Part shown: positions 18,271-26,981 of the stretch, one piece after another
Position numbering within the stretch: the first letter of the stretch is position 1
Layout of the letters: each line of letters begins with the position of its first letter
From: Synechococcus sp. LA31
GTDB taxonomy: Bacteria; Cyanobacteriota; Cyanobacteriia; PCC-6307; Cyanobiaceae
NCBI RefSeq assembly: GCF_018502385.1
Contig: NZ_CP075523.1
Span: 1,426,001-1,490,000 of the forward strand
Length of the DNA: 64,000 nucleotides
Direction of reading: 5' to 3'
Notes under the pieces: generated by a model
Seen by the model: the letters and a program-made list of their open reading frames with translations, nothing else
What the model was told of the DNA's origin: nothing
Database searches by the model: none
Program-made: the position numbers and the translations under genes

Positions 18271-18489
18271 CTTGAAACAGAGAGCAGAGATAGCTAGATC
18301 AACTCGCCAAGACTGAATAGAAACAGCAACAAACTCTGCTCGCTGCATAGCCACCCACTCTCATTGCGCCTGGACCAATGAAGGGGTCACGTCACGCATA
18401 CCAAATACCCTCCACAGAGGGTTGGCTCACACCAGAAAGCCAGCCAGATTGACAATGTTCTCACAAAACCCTGTTCCAGGGCGCGCACG
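18271..18489. promoter_or_regulatory. AT-richer intergenic region upstream of the GH8 gene
   Basis: These 219 bases follow the ATPase gene and precede the GH8 gene. The base composition shifts from GC-rich to mixed here and stays shifted through the GH8 gene. A short perfect hairpin, ACCCTC-CACA-GAGGGT, lies at 18407-18422. It has no T tract, so I do not call it a terminator; it could be an operator or chance. No open reading frame of note is present. Confidence 0.35.
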
Positions 18490-20241
18490 ATGAGCCATAG
18501 CAGCGAGCCCTTCAAGTACTCCGAGTACTACAACAGCTACAAGGCAGCCAAGTACTGGCGGGACGTCAAAGAGGTGAACGGATCCAGCGTGAGCTCAGGC
18601 ACAGACCCTGGCCGAGCCGTTTGGAATACTTCTGGAACATATGGCGCGGGCGTGATCAGCGAGAGCATGGGATACGCCATGATGCTCGCGGCTCTTTATA
18701 ACGACAAAACAACATTTGACCAGCTTTCAGCCACTGTCCAGACGACCATTAAGGGCAACGAAAAACCTCTAATGTCATGGTATCTCACAGAGGGAAATGA
18801 CGGCAAATTCACTATTCGCGATACGAATTCAGCAGGCGACGGAGACATCAACATCGCCCTCGCCTATGTCTATGCAGACCAGGCAGCAAGCATTTACGGT
18901 TGGGGCAACTCAACCACAAACGACGAGCTTTATTACACCCTAGCCAAAAACTACGCCACTGCGATCCGGCAAAACGATTTTTCCACGAACGACAGCGAAG
19001 CCAACAACCACATACTCCAAGACGGCTTCAAACAAGCCGAAGCAGGCTTCGCTGGCAACAACTGGCACCCCGACTACTCCGACCCACGCGCCTATCAGCT
19101 ATTTGAGCTCTATGACACAGAAGGTGCATCATTCTGGGAGAAAGCCCAGGACTACACAAAAGAAGCCTGGAAAGCAGTCTTCAACTTTGGCGCCAACGAT
19201 ACGGGGCGAAGCGAGAATCCCGCCACCGGAATGATTGACGCCTCAAAGTATTATGCCAATATTTCCAATCCAACCTACGGTGCGCTGAAAGCATCAGACC
19301 AATACTCGGACTTCACATTTAACAGATACGGAAGTGACTATAACTCCGATTCCCAGAGGCTGCCAATGCGCATACTGAATTACATCAACGCAGAAGAAAA
19401 CATAGCAGATGTCGACATGATTAGTGTAGCCAACGCCAACCTAAAAGCACTCAACAAACACTTTGCAGACACCAACTATTGGTACATTCCCGACACACTT
19501 AAAATCGCCACGCCATACGATGGGGACGGAGACTTCACACAGAATTTTACCGCCGCAGGCCTTCTCGCTTATGCAGGGAATAGCCATCTGAGTGATCCTG
19601 CAGGGACCTCAACGACTGTCGCCAATCTCAACACAATGTTTGGAACGAATGGCATCAATGGAACATCCGTCTCACCATCGGGCGGCTGGGCAATCGGCAA
19701 TGGCCTCCAAGGCGATGACGTTTTCAACGACGCCCTCACCCTGTGGGGCCTAACCGTTTACGAAGCCGGCAGCACAGATCTAGAGCGATCTGCCATGGGC
19801 GTGGACGCAGCATCAGCCGACCTATTGGGTCACATGAACAGGATCAACAGCTCTGATCCCATCACAGGCAACCTGATGCTTAGCGAGACCGGCAAAAAGG
19901 ATACTTTCATCTTCAGCAAGAACTATTTGTCAGCCAATCGCGACGACACAGAGGCAACAGGCACAATTCGAATCGTCGACTTCAATCGAAAAGAAGACAG
20001 ATTGGGATTCGACACCAACAAACTCAAGGGCGCCAAGTCAAAGATCAAGACCTTTGCCAACACTCGCAAGGCCAACAAGTTGATCAAGAATGATCGGCCA
20101 TTCATCCTGGATCGGCGCACAGGCGAGCTCTACACAACCTTGAATAGCAGCAACGCAGACCGATTCAACGACCTCACACCCTTTGCCCAATTCGTAGAAC
20201 CACAAACCAGACTGGGGAACATCCAAGCTGATCTGATCTGA
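18490..20241 (+). CDS. Family 8 glycoside hydrolase with RTX-like C-terminal domain
   Basis: This 583-residue protein has a GH8 (endoglucanase/chitosanase/xylanase-type) domain over about 10-450. The general-acid motif is SESMGYAMM (E58), the conserved AGDGDINIALAY carries D117/D119, and HPDYSDPRAYQLFE matches the family's substrate-binding loop. There is no N-terminal signal peptide. The last 120 residues (DTFIFSKNY, IRIVDFNRKEDRLGF, PFILDRRTGELYTTLNSSN) resemble the C-terminal domains of RTX/serralysin proteins exported by type I systems, although no GGxGxD nonapeptides are present. Codon use (AAA, ACA, TCA, AAT) is AT-richer than its neighbours, suggesting acquisition. The substrate (cellulose, chitosan or another beta-glucan) is not decided by sequence. 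Confidence 0.82.
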   Translation: MSHSSEPFKYSEYYNSYKAAKYWRDVKEVNGSSVSSGTDPGRAVWNTSGTYGAGVISESMGYAMMLAALYNDKTTFDQLSATVQTTIKGNEKPLMSWYLTEGNDGKFTIRDTNSAGDGDINIALAYVYADQAASIYGWGNSTTNDELYYTLAKNYATAIRQNDFSTNDSEANNHILQDGFKQAEAGFAGNNWHPDYSDPRAYQLFELYDTEGASFWEKAQDYTKEAWKAVFNFGANDTGRSENPATGMIDASKYYANISNPTYGALKASDQYSDFTFNRYGSDYNSDSQRLPMRILNYINAEENIADVDMISVANANLKALNKHFADTNYWYIPDTLKIATPYDGDGDFTQNFTAAGLLAYAGNSHLSDPAGTSTTVANLNTMFGTNGINGTSVSPSGGWAIGNGLQGDDVFNDALTLWGLTVYEAGSTDLERSAMGVDAASADLLGHMNRINSSDPITGNLMLSETGKKDTFIFSKNYLSANRDDTEATGTIRIVDFNRKEDRLGFDTNKLKGAKSKIKTFANTRKANKLIKNDRPFILDRRTGELYTTLNSSNADRFNDLTPFAQFVEPQTRLGNIQADLI

Positions 20242-20268
20242 TCCGCTCACATGCAGGGCACAGCGACC

Positions 20269-21429
20269 TCAGCCCATCGCTGATGGCCGCTCCAAGCTCT
20301 GCAGCAGCTGCCCCATCAGCAATGCAATGGCATCTGTGCCCTTGAGGCCCTGGCCCGGATCAAAGTCGCCCGGATCGATCGCCACCCAGCCGCCAACCGC
20401 CGGCTCCCGCAGCTCGAAATGCAGATGAGGGCCCGTGCTTAATCCCGTGCTGCCCACCCGGCCGATCACCTCGCCCTGGCGCACTACGTCGCCGGCTTTC
20501 ACATAAAGCTCAGAGAGGTGGCCGTAGAGGCTGCGGCGCAGCGGCCGTTGATGTTCCACCTCCACCGCCAGGCCATAGCCGCCCGCCAGGCCACTGCTCA
20601 CCACCTTGCCGCTCAGGGCCGCCACCACCGGTGTGCCCTCCGGCGCCGCCAGATCTTCACCGGCATGCAGCCGCCAGGCCCCGAGCAGCGGATGCAACCG
20701 CCAACCGAAGCCACTGGTGTTCACCGCACTGCCGATGATTGGCAGCAGCAGGCTGCGGTTGCCATTGCCCAGCACCGGTGCGGGGCGGGGCGTGACCCGA
20801 AACACGCTGGCCAGGTTGAAACTGCCGCCATTGCCGGCGAGCAGCGCCGACACCGGGACGGTGAGCGGCGGCAGGGGCATGCCGTTGGCATCCATCCGCC
20901 CGCCCCAGGCGGTGTTGCCGTTGCTGCCGCTGCGGCGGCCCCAGCGCAGGGCAATGCCGCCGCGGCACTCCTTGGCCGAAAGCGCTCCGCCGCGGCAAGC
21001 CTGCTGAAACGCGCCCACGTCCAATGGCGCCAGCGCTCCGCCGCCGCCACGCACCAGATTGCGCTCATTGGGGGTCACCACCCCCTGGCGCACCAGCTCA
21101 TCAAGGGATTGATCGAAGCGTTTCGGGGGAGTGGCTGCACCACTGAGCCGGGCCGGGTCGGGTCGCAACGGAACCACGGTGCGACCCGGGGGTGGCAGCA
21201 GAGGAGCCACCGGTGCTGTAGATGCCGCAGGTGCGCTCTCCTCGGGTTGAGACGCCTCCAGCTGCGCCCAGGCCAGACCGCCGCCCAACAGCGCCGGCAG
21301 CACGGCCAGGAGGCTCAGGGGTTGGAGGCGAGGCAACGCAGCCGCCGAACAAAGTCGTCCAAAGTGTAGAAAGCGCGCCGCCAGCTGGCCGGCGCTGCAG
21401 CGCATCCATCCATGAAGCAGGGATGACAC
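20269..21429 (-). CDS. M23 family murein endopeptidase (LytM domain)
   Basis: This is a 386-residue exported peptidase. After a basic N-terminus and a hydrophobic segment (about 38-56), a Pro/Ala linker and a cyanobacterial region with a cysteine pair (QQACRGGALSAKECRGG), the C-terminal third holds the LytM fold. The zinc site has HAGED (H-x3-D), and GPHLHFEL supplies the HxH. All catalytic residues are present, so it is probably an active peptidoglycan hydrolase rather than an EnvC-like activator. It converges on the GH8 gene with 27 bases between stops. The true start may be an internal ATG nine codons in. Confidence 0.88.
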   Translation of the reverse strand: MSSLLHGWMRCSAGQLAARFLHFGRLCSAAALPRLQPLSLLAVLPALLGGGLAWAQLEASQPEESAPAASTAPVAPLLPPPGRTVVPLRPDPARLSGAATPPKRFDQSLDELVRQGVVTPNERNLVRGGGGALAPLDVGAFQQACRGGALSAKECRGGIALRWGRRSGSNGNTAWGGRMDANGMPLPPLTVPVSALLAGNGGSFNLASVFRVTPRPAPVLGNGNRSLLLPIIGSAVNTSGFGWRLHPLLGAWRLHAGEDLAAPEGTPVVAALSGKVVSSGLAGGYGLAVEVEHQRPLRRSLYGHLSELYVKAGDVVRQGEVIGRVGSTGLSTGPHLHFELREPAVGGWVAIDPGDFDPGQGLKGTDAIALLMGQLLQSLERPSAMG

Positions 21430-21488
21430 GCCGCCGAGAGCTCAGCAAGCTCTGATCTGATGCCGTTATTCACCCTTCAGCGCAAGCC

Positions 21489-22124
21489 ATGTCGTTGCTT
21501 CACACCGCAGTTGGGATCTTCACGATCGCTAACCCGATCGGGAACCTGCCGATCTACCTCTCCTTCACCGACGGCAACAAGCGCAAAGACAGAGCGATCG
21601 CCAGCAGCGCAGCCTTCACCTTTCTGATTGCGCTGCTGCTCGCAGACTGGCTGGGCAACGACCTGCTCAACTTCTTTGGCATCAGCCGCGCAGCATTCCA
21701 GGTGGCGGGCGGCTTGATTGTGGTGCTGATCGGCTTGTCGATGCTGCGATCCGAGCCATCGAAAGTGCATCACGATCCTGATTCTGTGGATCGCGACCAA
21801 AACTCATCGGTGAAAGGCATCGTGCCGCTTGGCATCCCCCTTCTGGCCGGCCCTGGCACGCTCACCCTGGTGATCGCCGATCCTCTAGCCGCCAGCTTGA
21901 TGGGCAAGGTGGAGATCAGCCTGGTGATCCTGATCCTGAGCCTGGTGGTTTATGCAATTTTTGATGCGGGCGACATGCTCTCTTCGAAGATCAGCACATC
22001 AGCTCTGCAGGTGCTCACCAAAATCATGGGCCTGCTACTCACCGCGATAGCCATCCAAATGCTGTTCAGCGGCCTCTCCGCCGGCTTCCCCGTGCTGATG
22101 CAAGGGCAAACCGCAGCTGGCTGA
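21489..22124 (+). CDS. MarC family (UPF0056) membrane protein
   Basis: This is a 211-residue, six-helix membrane protein. The conserved MarC elements are the N-terminal FTIANPIGNLPIYLSFTDG, the GGLIVVLIGLSML helix and GIPLLAGPGTLTLVI. The family was once linked to multiple antibiotic resistance, but that has been retracted for E. coli MarC, and its function is unknown. It is divergent from the M23 gene (59 bases) and converges on birA with a 17-base gap. Confidence 0.9.
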   Translation: MSLLHTAVGIFTIANPIGNLPIYLSFTDGNKRKDRAIASSAAFTFLIALLLADWLGNDLLNFFGISRAAFQVAGGLIVVLIGLSMLRSEPSKVHHDPDSVDRDQNSSVKGIVPLGIPLLAGPGTLTLVIADPLAASLMGKVEISLVILILSLVVYAIFDAGDMLSSKISTSALQVLTKIMGLLLTAIAIQMLFSGLSAGFPVLMQGQTAAG

Positions 22125-22141
22125 TCGATTCGCGCAGGCGA

Positions 22142-22897
22142 TCAAAAACAGCGCTGCAGCACAGCTTCTGCCGTGCCGCGGCGCACGCGCAGGCCACCAT
22201 CGGCTGCCAGGCCGGCCACGCTCCAGCGCTCGCCGTGGTGCTCGAGCCATTCCGGCCGCCACAGGCGCTGCTCCGCCTGGCGGCGGACAAGCTCAGCCTG
22301 GCCAGCTGCCGCCGCGGCCCACTCCAGGCCCCGCAGCACCAGCGCCGCCAGCCGCGCGGGCTGAGCCTGTGGATGGCCGCACAGCCCCAGGGCCTCGGCC
22401 AGGTTGATGGCACCGGCGGGTACACGGTTCACGCCATTGATGCCCACCCCCAGCTGGGCGTAGCGCACCTGGGGGCCCCGCCAACGCAGCCGCGGCAGGA
22501 TGCCCGCCAGCTTGCGGCCCTCCAGCAGCAGATCATTGGGCCACTTGATCTGCGGCCGCAGACCCAACGGCTCCAGCTGCAGGGCAATCCCCAGCGCCGC
22601 CGCCAAAGACAGCGAGGCACACCCATCGGGTGCCGCGGGCCACGGCAGGGCCGCACTCAGCCACACCCCACCGGGCGGCGACAGCCACAGCCGCCCCTGC
22701 TGCCCATGGCCATAGCGCTGCTGCTGGGCCATCAAGGCCACAGGCGGCATCCAGCCGGCGCTCAACCCGCGCTCCAGCTCCCGCTCGGTGCTGCCGCACA
22801 CCGGCAGCACCCGCAGCTGCCAAGGCAAGGGCTGATCCGCCGGCAGCTGCCGCAAGGCAGCGGCCACAGCCCCTGCCTTTAGAGCTGAGCCAGCCAC
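22142..22897 (-). CDS. birA: Biotin--[acetyl-CoA-carboxylase] ligase
   Basis: It activates biotin as biotinyl-AMP and attaches it to the carrier protein of acetyl-CoA carboxylase. The 251-residue protein has the catalytic domain only, with no N-terminal helix-turn-helix, so it is not a BirA repressor. Key motifs are the biotinyl-AMP loop GHGQQGRLW (usually GRGRxGRxW), the lysine motif KWPNDLLLEGRKLAGIL and the GVGINGVNR strand. It overlaps the 3' end of the upstream aminotransferase by 19 bases. Confidence 0.92.
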   Translation of the reverse strand: MAGSALKAGAVAAALRQLPADQPLPWQLRVLPVCGSTERELERGLSAGWMPPVALMAQQQRYGHGQQGRLWLSPPGGVWLSAALPWPAAPDGCASLSLAAALGIALQLEPLGLRPQIKWPNDLLLEGRKLAGILPRLRWRGPQVRYAQLGVGINGVNRVPAGAINLAEALGLCGHPQAQPARLAALVLRGLEWAAAAAGQAELVRRQAEQRLWRPEWLEHHGERWSVAGLAADGGLRVRRGTAEAVLQRCF

Positions 22898-24099
22898 GCC
22901 GCCATGCGCTGAGCGCCGGCTTCCAGCTGCTCGATGGGGTGCACGAGCGCCAGCCGCGCATAGCCCTCACCGCCAGCACCGAAGCCATTGCCGGGTGTGA
23001 GGCACACACCGGTGGCCTCCAGCAGCTGGGCGCAGAAGGATTCCGAATCCAGCCCGGCCGCACGGGCCTGCGGCGGCAGCTCCAGCCAGAGATAGAGAGC
23101 CATCGAAGGAATCCGCATCGGCCAGCCGGCTGCCTGCAGCAAGGCTGCAATGCGATCGCGCCGCTCGCGATAGATCGGCTTGATCCGCTCCGGCCAATCG
23201 GCCGCCTGTTCCAGCGCCGCAATGGCACCGGCCTGCAGCGCTGTGCTCTGGTTGAAATCCACCACCCCTTTGAGCTGGCGCAGGGCCGTGATCAAGGGCT
23301 CAGCACCGATGGCAAAGGCCAGGCGATAGCCGCCCATGCACCAGCCCTTGGAAAAGGAGAAAAATTCAATGCCGCACTGCCGCCACAGCGGTGTGCGCAG
23401 CAGCGCCGGCGCTTCGCCATCGAGCGCCAGATCCACATAGGGATTGTCGTGGGCGAACACCAGGCCATGGCGCACGGCCCGCTCAGCCGCTGCATCCACC
23501 CAGGCCTGCTGGCCGGTGGTGGCCGTGGGGTTGTGGGGGAACCCCAGCACCATCAGCTTGAGGGCCTCCCACTGGCTGGCGCTGAGCTGATCAAAATCCG
23601 GAGCGAAGCCAGCGGCTGGATCAAGCTTCAACACCTGTGGCGCAGCCGAGGCCAAGCGCAGCCCCCCAAGATGCGATGGGTAGTAGGGATCAAGCAGGAG
23701 CGCGGCATCCCCCGGATTGAGCACCGCCAGGGGCAGGTGGGCCGTGCCCTCTTGCGAGCCCACCAGCAACAGCACCTCCCGCTCAGGATCCACCGCCACC
23801 GCAAAACGGCGCTGAGCCCAAGCCGCCACAGCCTCGCGAAACGGCCGGGTGGCGCCATGCAGGCAGTAGGCCGCACTTTCAGGCCGGCCCAGCTGCTCGC
23901 GGATCGCCGCCATCGCCACATCCGGCGGCTGTAAGTCGGTGGATCCGAGCGAAAGATCCAGCAAGGGGGGCAGGCCGGCCTGAGCCGCATGCGCCCGGTA
24001 GGCCTGTTTGCGCTGATCGTTGCGCGCGAACACACCGCTGCCGAGCCCGCGAACCCGATCCGAGAGGTGCAGGGCCGGCAACGGCTCAGAGATGGGCAT
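22879..24099 (-). CDS. Class I/II aminotransferase (PLP-dependent)
   Basis: This is a fold-type I aminotransferase of 406 residues. Visible elements are LLDLSLGSTDLQPP near the N-terminus, LDPYYPSHLG, GFPHNPTATT (substrate-carboxylate/Asn region), the PLP lysine in FFSFSKGWCMGGYRLAF and a C-terminal arginine in GYARLALVHP. This layout resembles LL-diaminopimelate/aspartate-family enzymes, but I cannot name the substrate. I start at ATG 24099; it overlaps the end of trxA by 14 bases, and an ATG at 24141 would extend the overlap. Confidence 0.85.
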   Translation of the reverse strand: MPISEPLPALHLSDRVRGLGSGVFARNDQRKQAYRAHAAQAGLPPLLDLSLGSTDLQPPDVAMAAIREQLGRPESAAYCLHGATRPFREAVAAWAQRRFAVAVDPEREVLLLVGSQEGTAHLPLAVLNPGDAALLLDPYYPSHLGGLRLASAAPQVLKLDPAAGFAPDFDQLSASQWEALKLMVLGFPHNPTATTGQQAWVDAAAERAVRHGLVFAHDNPYVDLALDGEAPALLRTPLWRQCGIEFFSFSKGWCMGGYRLAFAIGAEPLITALRQLKGVVDFNQSTALQAGAIAALEQAADWPERIKPIYRERRDRIAALLQAAGWPMRIPSMALYLWLELPPQARAAGLDSESFCAQLLEATGVCLTPGNGFGAGGEGYARLALVHPIEQLEAGAQRMAAWLAQL

Positions 24100-24418
24100 C
24101 CAGGAAAGCCTTGAGCTGGGGCTGGGCCATGGCTCCTTCATGGCGGGCCACTTCCTGGCCGTTGTTGAAGATCACCAGCGTGGGGAGCCCCTGAATGCCC
24201 ATCTGATCGCGGGCCGTGGGATTGGGGTCTGCTTCAAGCTTGCCCACCACCAAACGGTCTGCATACTCACCAGCGGCCCAATCCATCATCGGCGCCATCA
24301 GGCGGCATGGGCCACACCACTCCGCCCAAACATCCACAAGCACCGGCGTTTGTGCATCCAGCACCTCGGCCTGGAAGTTGGCATCGGTGAGGTGCAGAAC
24401 AGACACAACAGCAGGCAC
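24086..24418 (-). CDS. trxA: Thioredoxin
   Basis: This is a 110-residue thioredoxin with the canonical active site WCGPC in LVDVWAEWCGPCRLMAP and the cis-proline in GIQGLPTLVIF. It acts as a cytosolic dithiol-disulfide reductant. It sits between vipp1 (20 bases upstream on the same strand) and the aminotransferase, with which it overlaps. Other thioredoxins are likely elsewhere; this one lacks the extensions seen in specialised types. Confidence 0.93.
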   Translation of the reverse strand: MPAVVSVLHLTDANFQAEVLDAQTPVLVDVWAEWCGPCRLMAPMMDWAAGEYADRLVVGKLEADPNPTARDQMGIQGLPTLVIFNNGQEVARHEGAMAQPQLKAFLDAHL

Positions 24419-24438
24419 AGCTGCGGCGATTGTATGGA

Positions 24439-25206
24439 TCAGAGCTTGTCGATCGAGCGCTTCAGCTCCTCAAGCTCAGCATCCACCTCTTCCACCTTCA
24501 CCGGCTGAACGGCCTCTCCTGCGGCAGGCAGGGCTGCGGAAGGGGCGCTGCCAGAGAGTTTGCCCTTCAGGGCGGCCAGCTCATCGTCCACCTCCGGAGC
24601 ACCTTCAAGGGCCGCGAACTGGCTTTCGAGATCTGCACCTGCCAGCTCCGCGGCGGCCTGGCTGCGGGCCTCGAGGCTCTGCACCTTCTCTTCCATACGC
24701 TCGAAAGCCGCCATCGAGCTGTTGGTGCCGAGATTGCCCACGGCGCTTTGCAGCTGCTCCTGGGCCTGGGCCGCCTGGGCCCGCGCCTTGAGCATGTCTT
24801 TTTTGGTTTTGGCCTCGGCGATCTTGCTTTCCAGCTTCACCAGGCTCTGCTTGAGCTGCTCCACCTGGCTGGCCTGGCTCTGCAGCTGGGTGTTGAGCGC
24901 GGTGGCTGTGTCTTGGCAGGTTTTGCGGCGGCCAAGGGCCTCGCGGGCCAGATCCTCCTCTCCTTTCTTGAGCGCCAGCTCTGCCCGCTCATACCAAGTT
25001 TTGGCCTGGGCTTCAGCCTGCTCAGCCTGGTTTTGGATGCGCTTCTGGCTAGCGATCGCCGTGGCCACTGCCTGGCGCAGCTTCACCAGATCGGCCTGCA
25101 TATCCGCAACCGACTGATCGAGGATTTTGGCCGGATCCTCCATGGCCCCCACCACCGCATTGGCGTTGGAACGCACCAAACGGCTGAGGCGATCAAAGAA
25201 GCCCAT
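24439..25206 (-). CDS. vipp1: Vipp1/IM30 (PspA/ESCRT-III family) membrane-remodelling protein
   Basis: It is a thylakoid-membrane biogenesis and repair protein that forms rings and rods on membranes. The 255-residue sequence begins MGFFDRLSRLVRSNANAVV (amphipathic helix 0), continues with DPAKILDQSVADMQADL and a long coiled-coil core rich in Gln/Glu/Ala, and ends in a C-terminal extension with a final helix (VDAELEELKRSIDKL). That extension separates Vipp1 from plain PspA. It is divergent from the mscS gene by 96 bases, a plausible shared promoter region. Confidence 0.93.
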   Translation of the reverse strand: MGFFDRLSRLVRSNANAVVGAMEDPAKILDQSVADMQADLVKLRQAVATAIASQKRIQNQAEQAEAQAKTWYERAELALKKGEEDLAREALGRRKTCQDTATALNTQLQSQASQVEQLKQSLVKLESKIAEAKTKKDMLKARAQAAQAQEQLQSAVGNLGTNSSMAAFERMEEKVQSLEARSQAAAELAGADLESQFAALEGAPEVDDELAALKGKLSGSAPSAALPAAGEAVQPVKVEEVDAELEELKRSIDKL

Positions 25207-25302
25207 GGATGTGCAGCGGTTTCAGAAGCCGTGGCGACAGGCTATCGAAAGCGGCCACGTGAAAACTCCACCCTTACGGTGGACGTTGCTCCCCGATAGC
25301 TG

Positions 25303-26427
25303 ATGTCAAGTGCGCGCCAGCGGCTTCTGACCGACGTTGATTTCTTCCAAAGCAACGAAGGACTGCTGGTGGGAACAGGGCTGCTGCTGGCCCTTTGGCT
25401 GCTGCTCACGCTGATCGAGCGCCATGGACGACGCGTGCGGCCGCTGGTGCCGCGCCTGGCCACCACGCTCAAGCGTCCGCTGATCACCGGCCTGAGCGCA
25501 GCGCTGTATTTGGGTTGGCTTGCCCATGCGCTCAGCGGGGCGGCGCCAGCCCTGATGCCACTCAAGGGCTTGGAAACGTCCACAGCTCTCACCCTGATCG
25601 CCCTCGGCTGGGCCTCGATCAATGTGGGGCAGATGCTGCTGCGCACCGATCACGTGCAGCGCTGGCTGGGGGTGGAGGATCCGCGCGACCGCGCCATGAT
25701 CACCAGCCTTCTCGATCGGCTGCTCTCGATCGGCGTGGTGGTGATCACCTTGGCGGCATTGATGGTCACCTTCGGCGTGTCCACCACGGCTGTGGCCACG
25801 ATGCTGGGCGGGGCCGGCATCGGCATCGGCTTCGGCACCCAGCAGGTATCGCAGAACTTTCTCTCGGGCTTGATGCTGTATTTCACGCGCCCCTTTTCCG
25901 TGGGCGATTGGATTCAGCTCCCGATCTGGGCGGGCGTGGAAACCTCCACGCTGCAGGGCACTGTGGAGCGCATCGGCTGGTATCACACACGCATCGTGAC
26001 TCTCGATCGCCGGCCACTCTCGATCCCCAATTCGGTGTTCGCCACCACTCCGATCGAAAACCCGGGGCGGATGTACAACCGCCAGATCAAAGCCAGCATC
26101 AGCCTGCGCTACGAAGATTTACCGCGCATCGAAGCGATCGCAGCGGCGGTGAATGAGCTTCTGCACAACCACCCCGACATCGATACCCAACAGATGGTGC
26201 TGGTGAGCTTCAACGAATGGGCCAACTCATCAATCAATCTGCTCGTGTATTGCTTCACCCGCACAACCGTGTGGAGCGAGTATCTGGCGGTGCAGCAGAA
26301 GATCTTCCTTGAGATCGCCAAAATCGTGCAGGAGGCCGGCGGTGATTTCGCCTTCAACTGCACCACCCTCTATCCGGCGCCGGATCTGAGCAGCAACCAC
26401 CCGATCCGCTCCCTCACTGCAGGCTGA
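25303..26427 (+). CDS. MscS family mechanosensitive channel
   Basis: This 374-residue membrane protein has several N-terminal helices followed by the MscS pore helix and beta domain: MLGGAGIGIGFGTQQVSQNFLSG (Gly/Ala-packed TM3), LYFTRPFSVGDWIQL and SIPNSVFATTPIENPGRM. It releases solutes upon hypo-osmotic shock, as known for the family. It has four or five helices before the pore, more than E. coli MscS, and resembles YnaI-like or plant MSL forms. The stop overlaps the next start (TGATG). Confidence 0.9.
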   Translation: MSSARQRLLTDVDFFQSNEGLLVGTGLLLALWLLLTLIERHGRRVRPLVPRLATTLKRPLITGLSAALYLGWLAHALSGAAPALMPLKGLETSTALTLIALGWASINVGQMLLRTDHVQRWLGVEDPRDRAMITSLLDRLLSIGVVVITLAALMVTFGVSTTAVATMLGGAGIGIGFGTQQVSQNFLSGLMLYFTRPFSVGDWIQLPIWAGVETSTLQGTVERIGWYHTRIVTLDRRPLSIPNSVFATTPIENPGRMYNRQIKASISLRYEDLPRIEAIAAAVNELLHNHPDIDTQQMVLVSFNEWANSSINLLVYCFTRTTVWSEYLAVQQKIFLEIAKIVQEAGGDFAFNCTTLYPAPDLSSNHPIRSLTAG

Positions 26428-26981
26428 TGCAACAGCGCAAAGCGGGTGATGTGTCTTATTTGGTGCCCTCGCCGCCAGCACCGGCCACGGGCCTGAAGGC
26501 ATGCCTCAACCAGCTGCAGCAGCACTGGCGCCGCGAGGAAAACCTGGCCGCCCTCTGGCAGGCCTGGCCGCACATCGCTGGTCCGCAGCTCGCCCCCCAC
26601 TGCCAGCCGCTGCGGCTCCAGGGTGGGCGCTTGGTGGTGGGAGCCCGCCATGCCCAGTGGCTGCAGGCTCTCCGCTACAACAAGCACCGCTTGTTGGGAG
26701 CCCTGCGCGGAGCCGGTTTCTCAGTCAAAGATCTGGTGCTGCAACAGCATCAGCCCGGTGCTTTGCCAGCCTTCGGCAGCGAAGAGGAGGCTCAGGTGTG
26801 GGCGCAGCACCCCAGCCGGGTGGATGTGTTCGGCATGGCCGGCTGCCCCAGCTGCGGGAGGCCGGCGCCTGCCGGTGAACTGCAGCGCTGGAGCCGCTGC
26901 AGCTTCTGCCAGCGCGAACGGATGGACAACGGCGTCGCGCTTGGATCGCCGAGCGACGCCACCACCCCCGCCGTTCAGTAG
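26427..26981 (+). CDS. DUF721 domain protein with C-terminal zinc ribbon
   Basis: This 184-residue protein has a DUF721 (DciA-like) domain over about 20-110 (WPHIAGPQLAPHCQPLRLQGGRLVV, HAQWLQALRYNKHRLL). It also has a C-terminal four-cysteine ribbon, C140-x2-C143 and C158-x2-C161. DciA proteins with this fold load the replicative helicase in many bacteria, so a DNA-replication role is possible, but this is inference. It is translationally coupled to the upstream mscS gene, and its 3' end overlaps the convergent GT39 gene by 7 bases. Confidence 0.8.
   Translation: MQQRKAGDVSYLVPSPPAPATGLKACLNQLQQHWRREENLAALWQAWPHIAGPQLAPHCQPLRLQGGRLVVGARHAQWLQALRYNKHRLLGALRGAGFSVKDLVLQQHQPGALPAFGSEEEAQVWAQHPSRVDVFGMAGCPSCGRPAPAGELQRWSRCSFCQRERMDNGVALGSPSDATTPAVQ

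Noticed and set aside
18407-18422. Short hairpin ACCCTC-CACA-GAGGGT as a terminator of the ABC ATPase gene
   Set aside because: No T tract follows and the stem is only six bases, so it is described as part of the intergenic region rather than as a terminator.
20038-20250. Minus-strand 70-residue frame at the GH8 3' end
   Set aside because: It lies wholly antisense to the GH8 C-terminal domain and has no start context or motif.
22142-22897. birA as a biotin-operon repressor
   Set aside because: The protein has only the ligase domain; no N-terminal helix-turn-helix is present.
24430-25299. 289-residue plus-strand frame opposite vipp1
   Set aside because: Leucine-rich shadow of the coiled-coil codons of vipp1 on the other strand.
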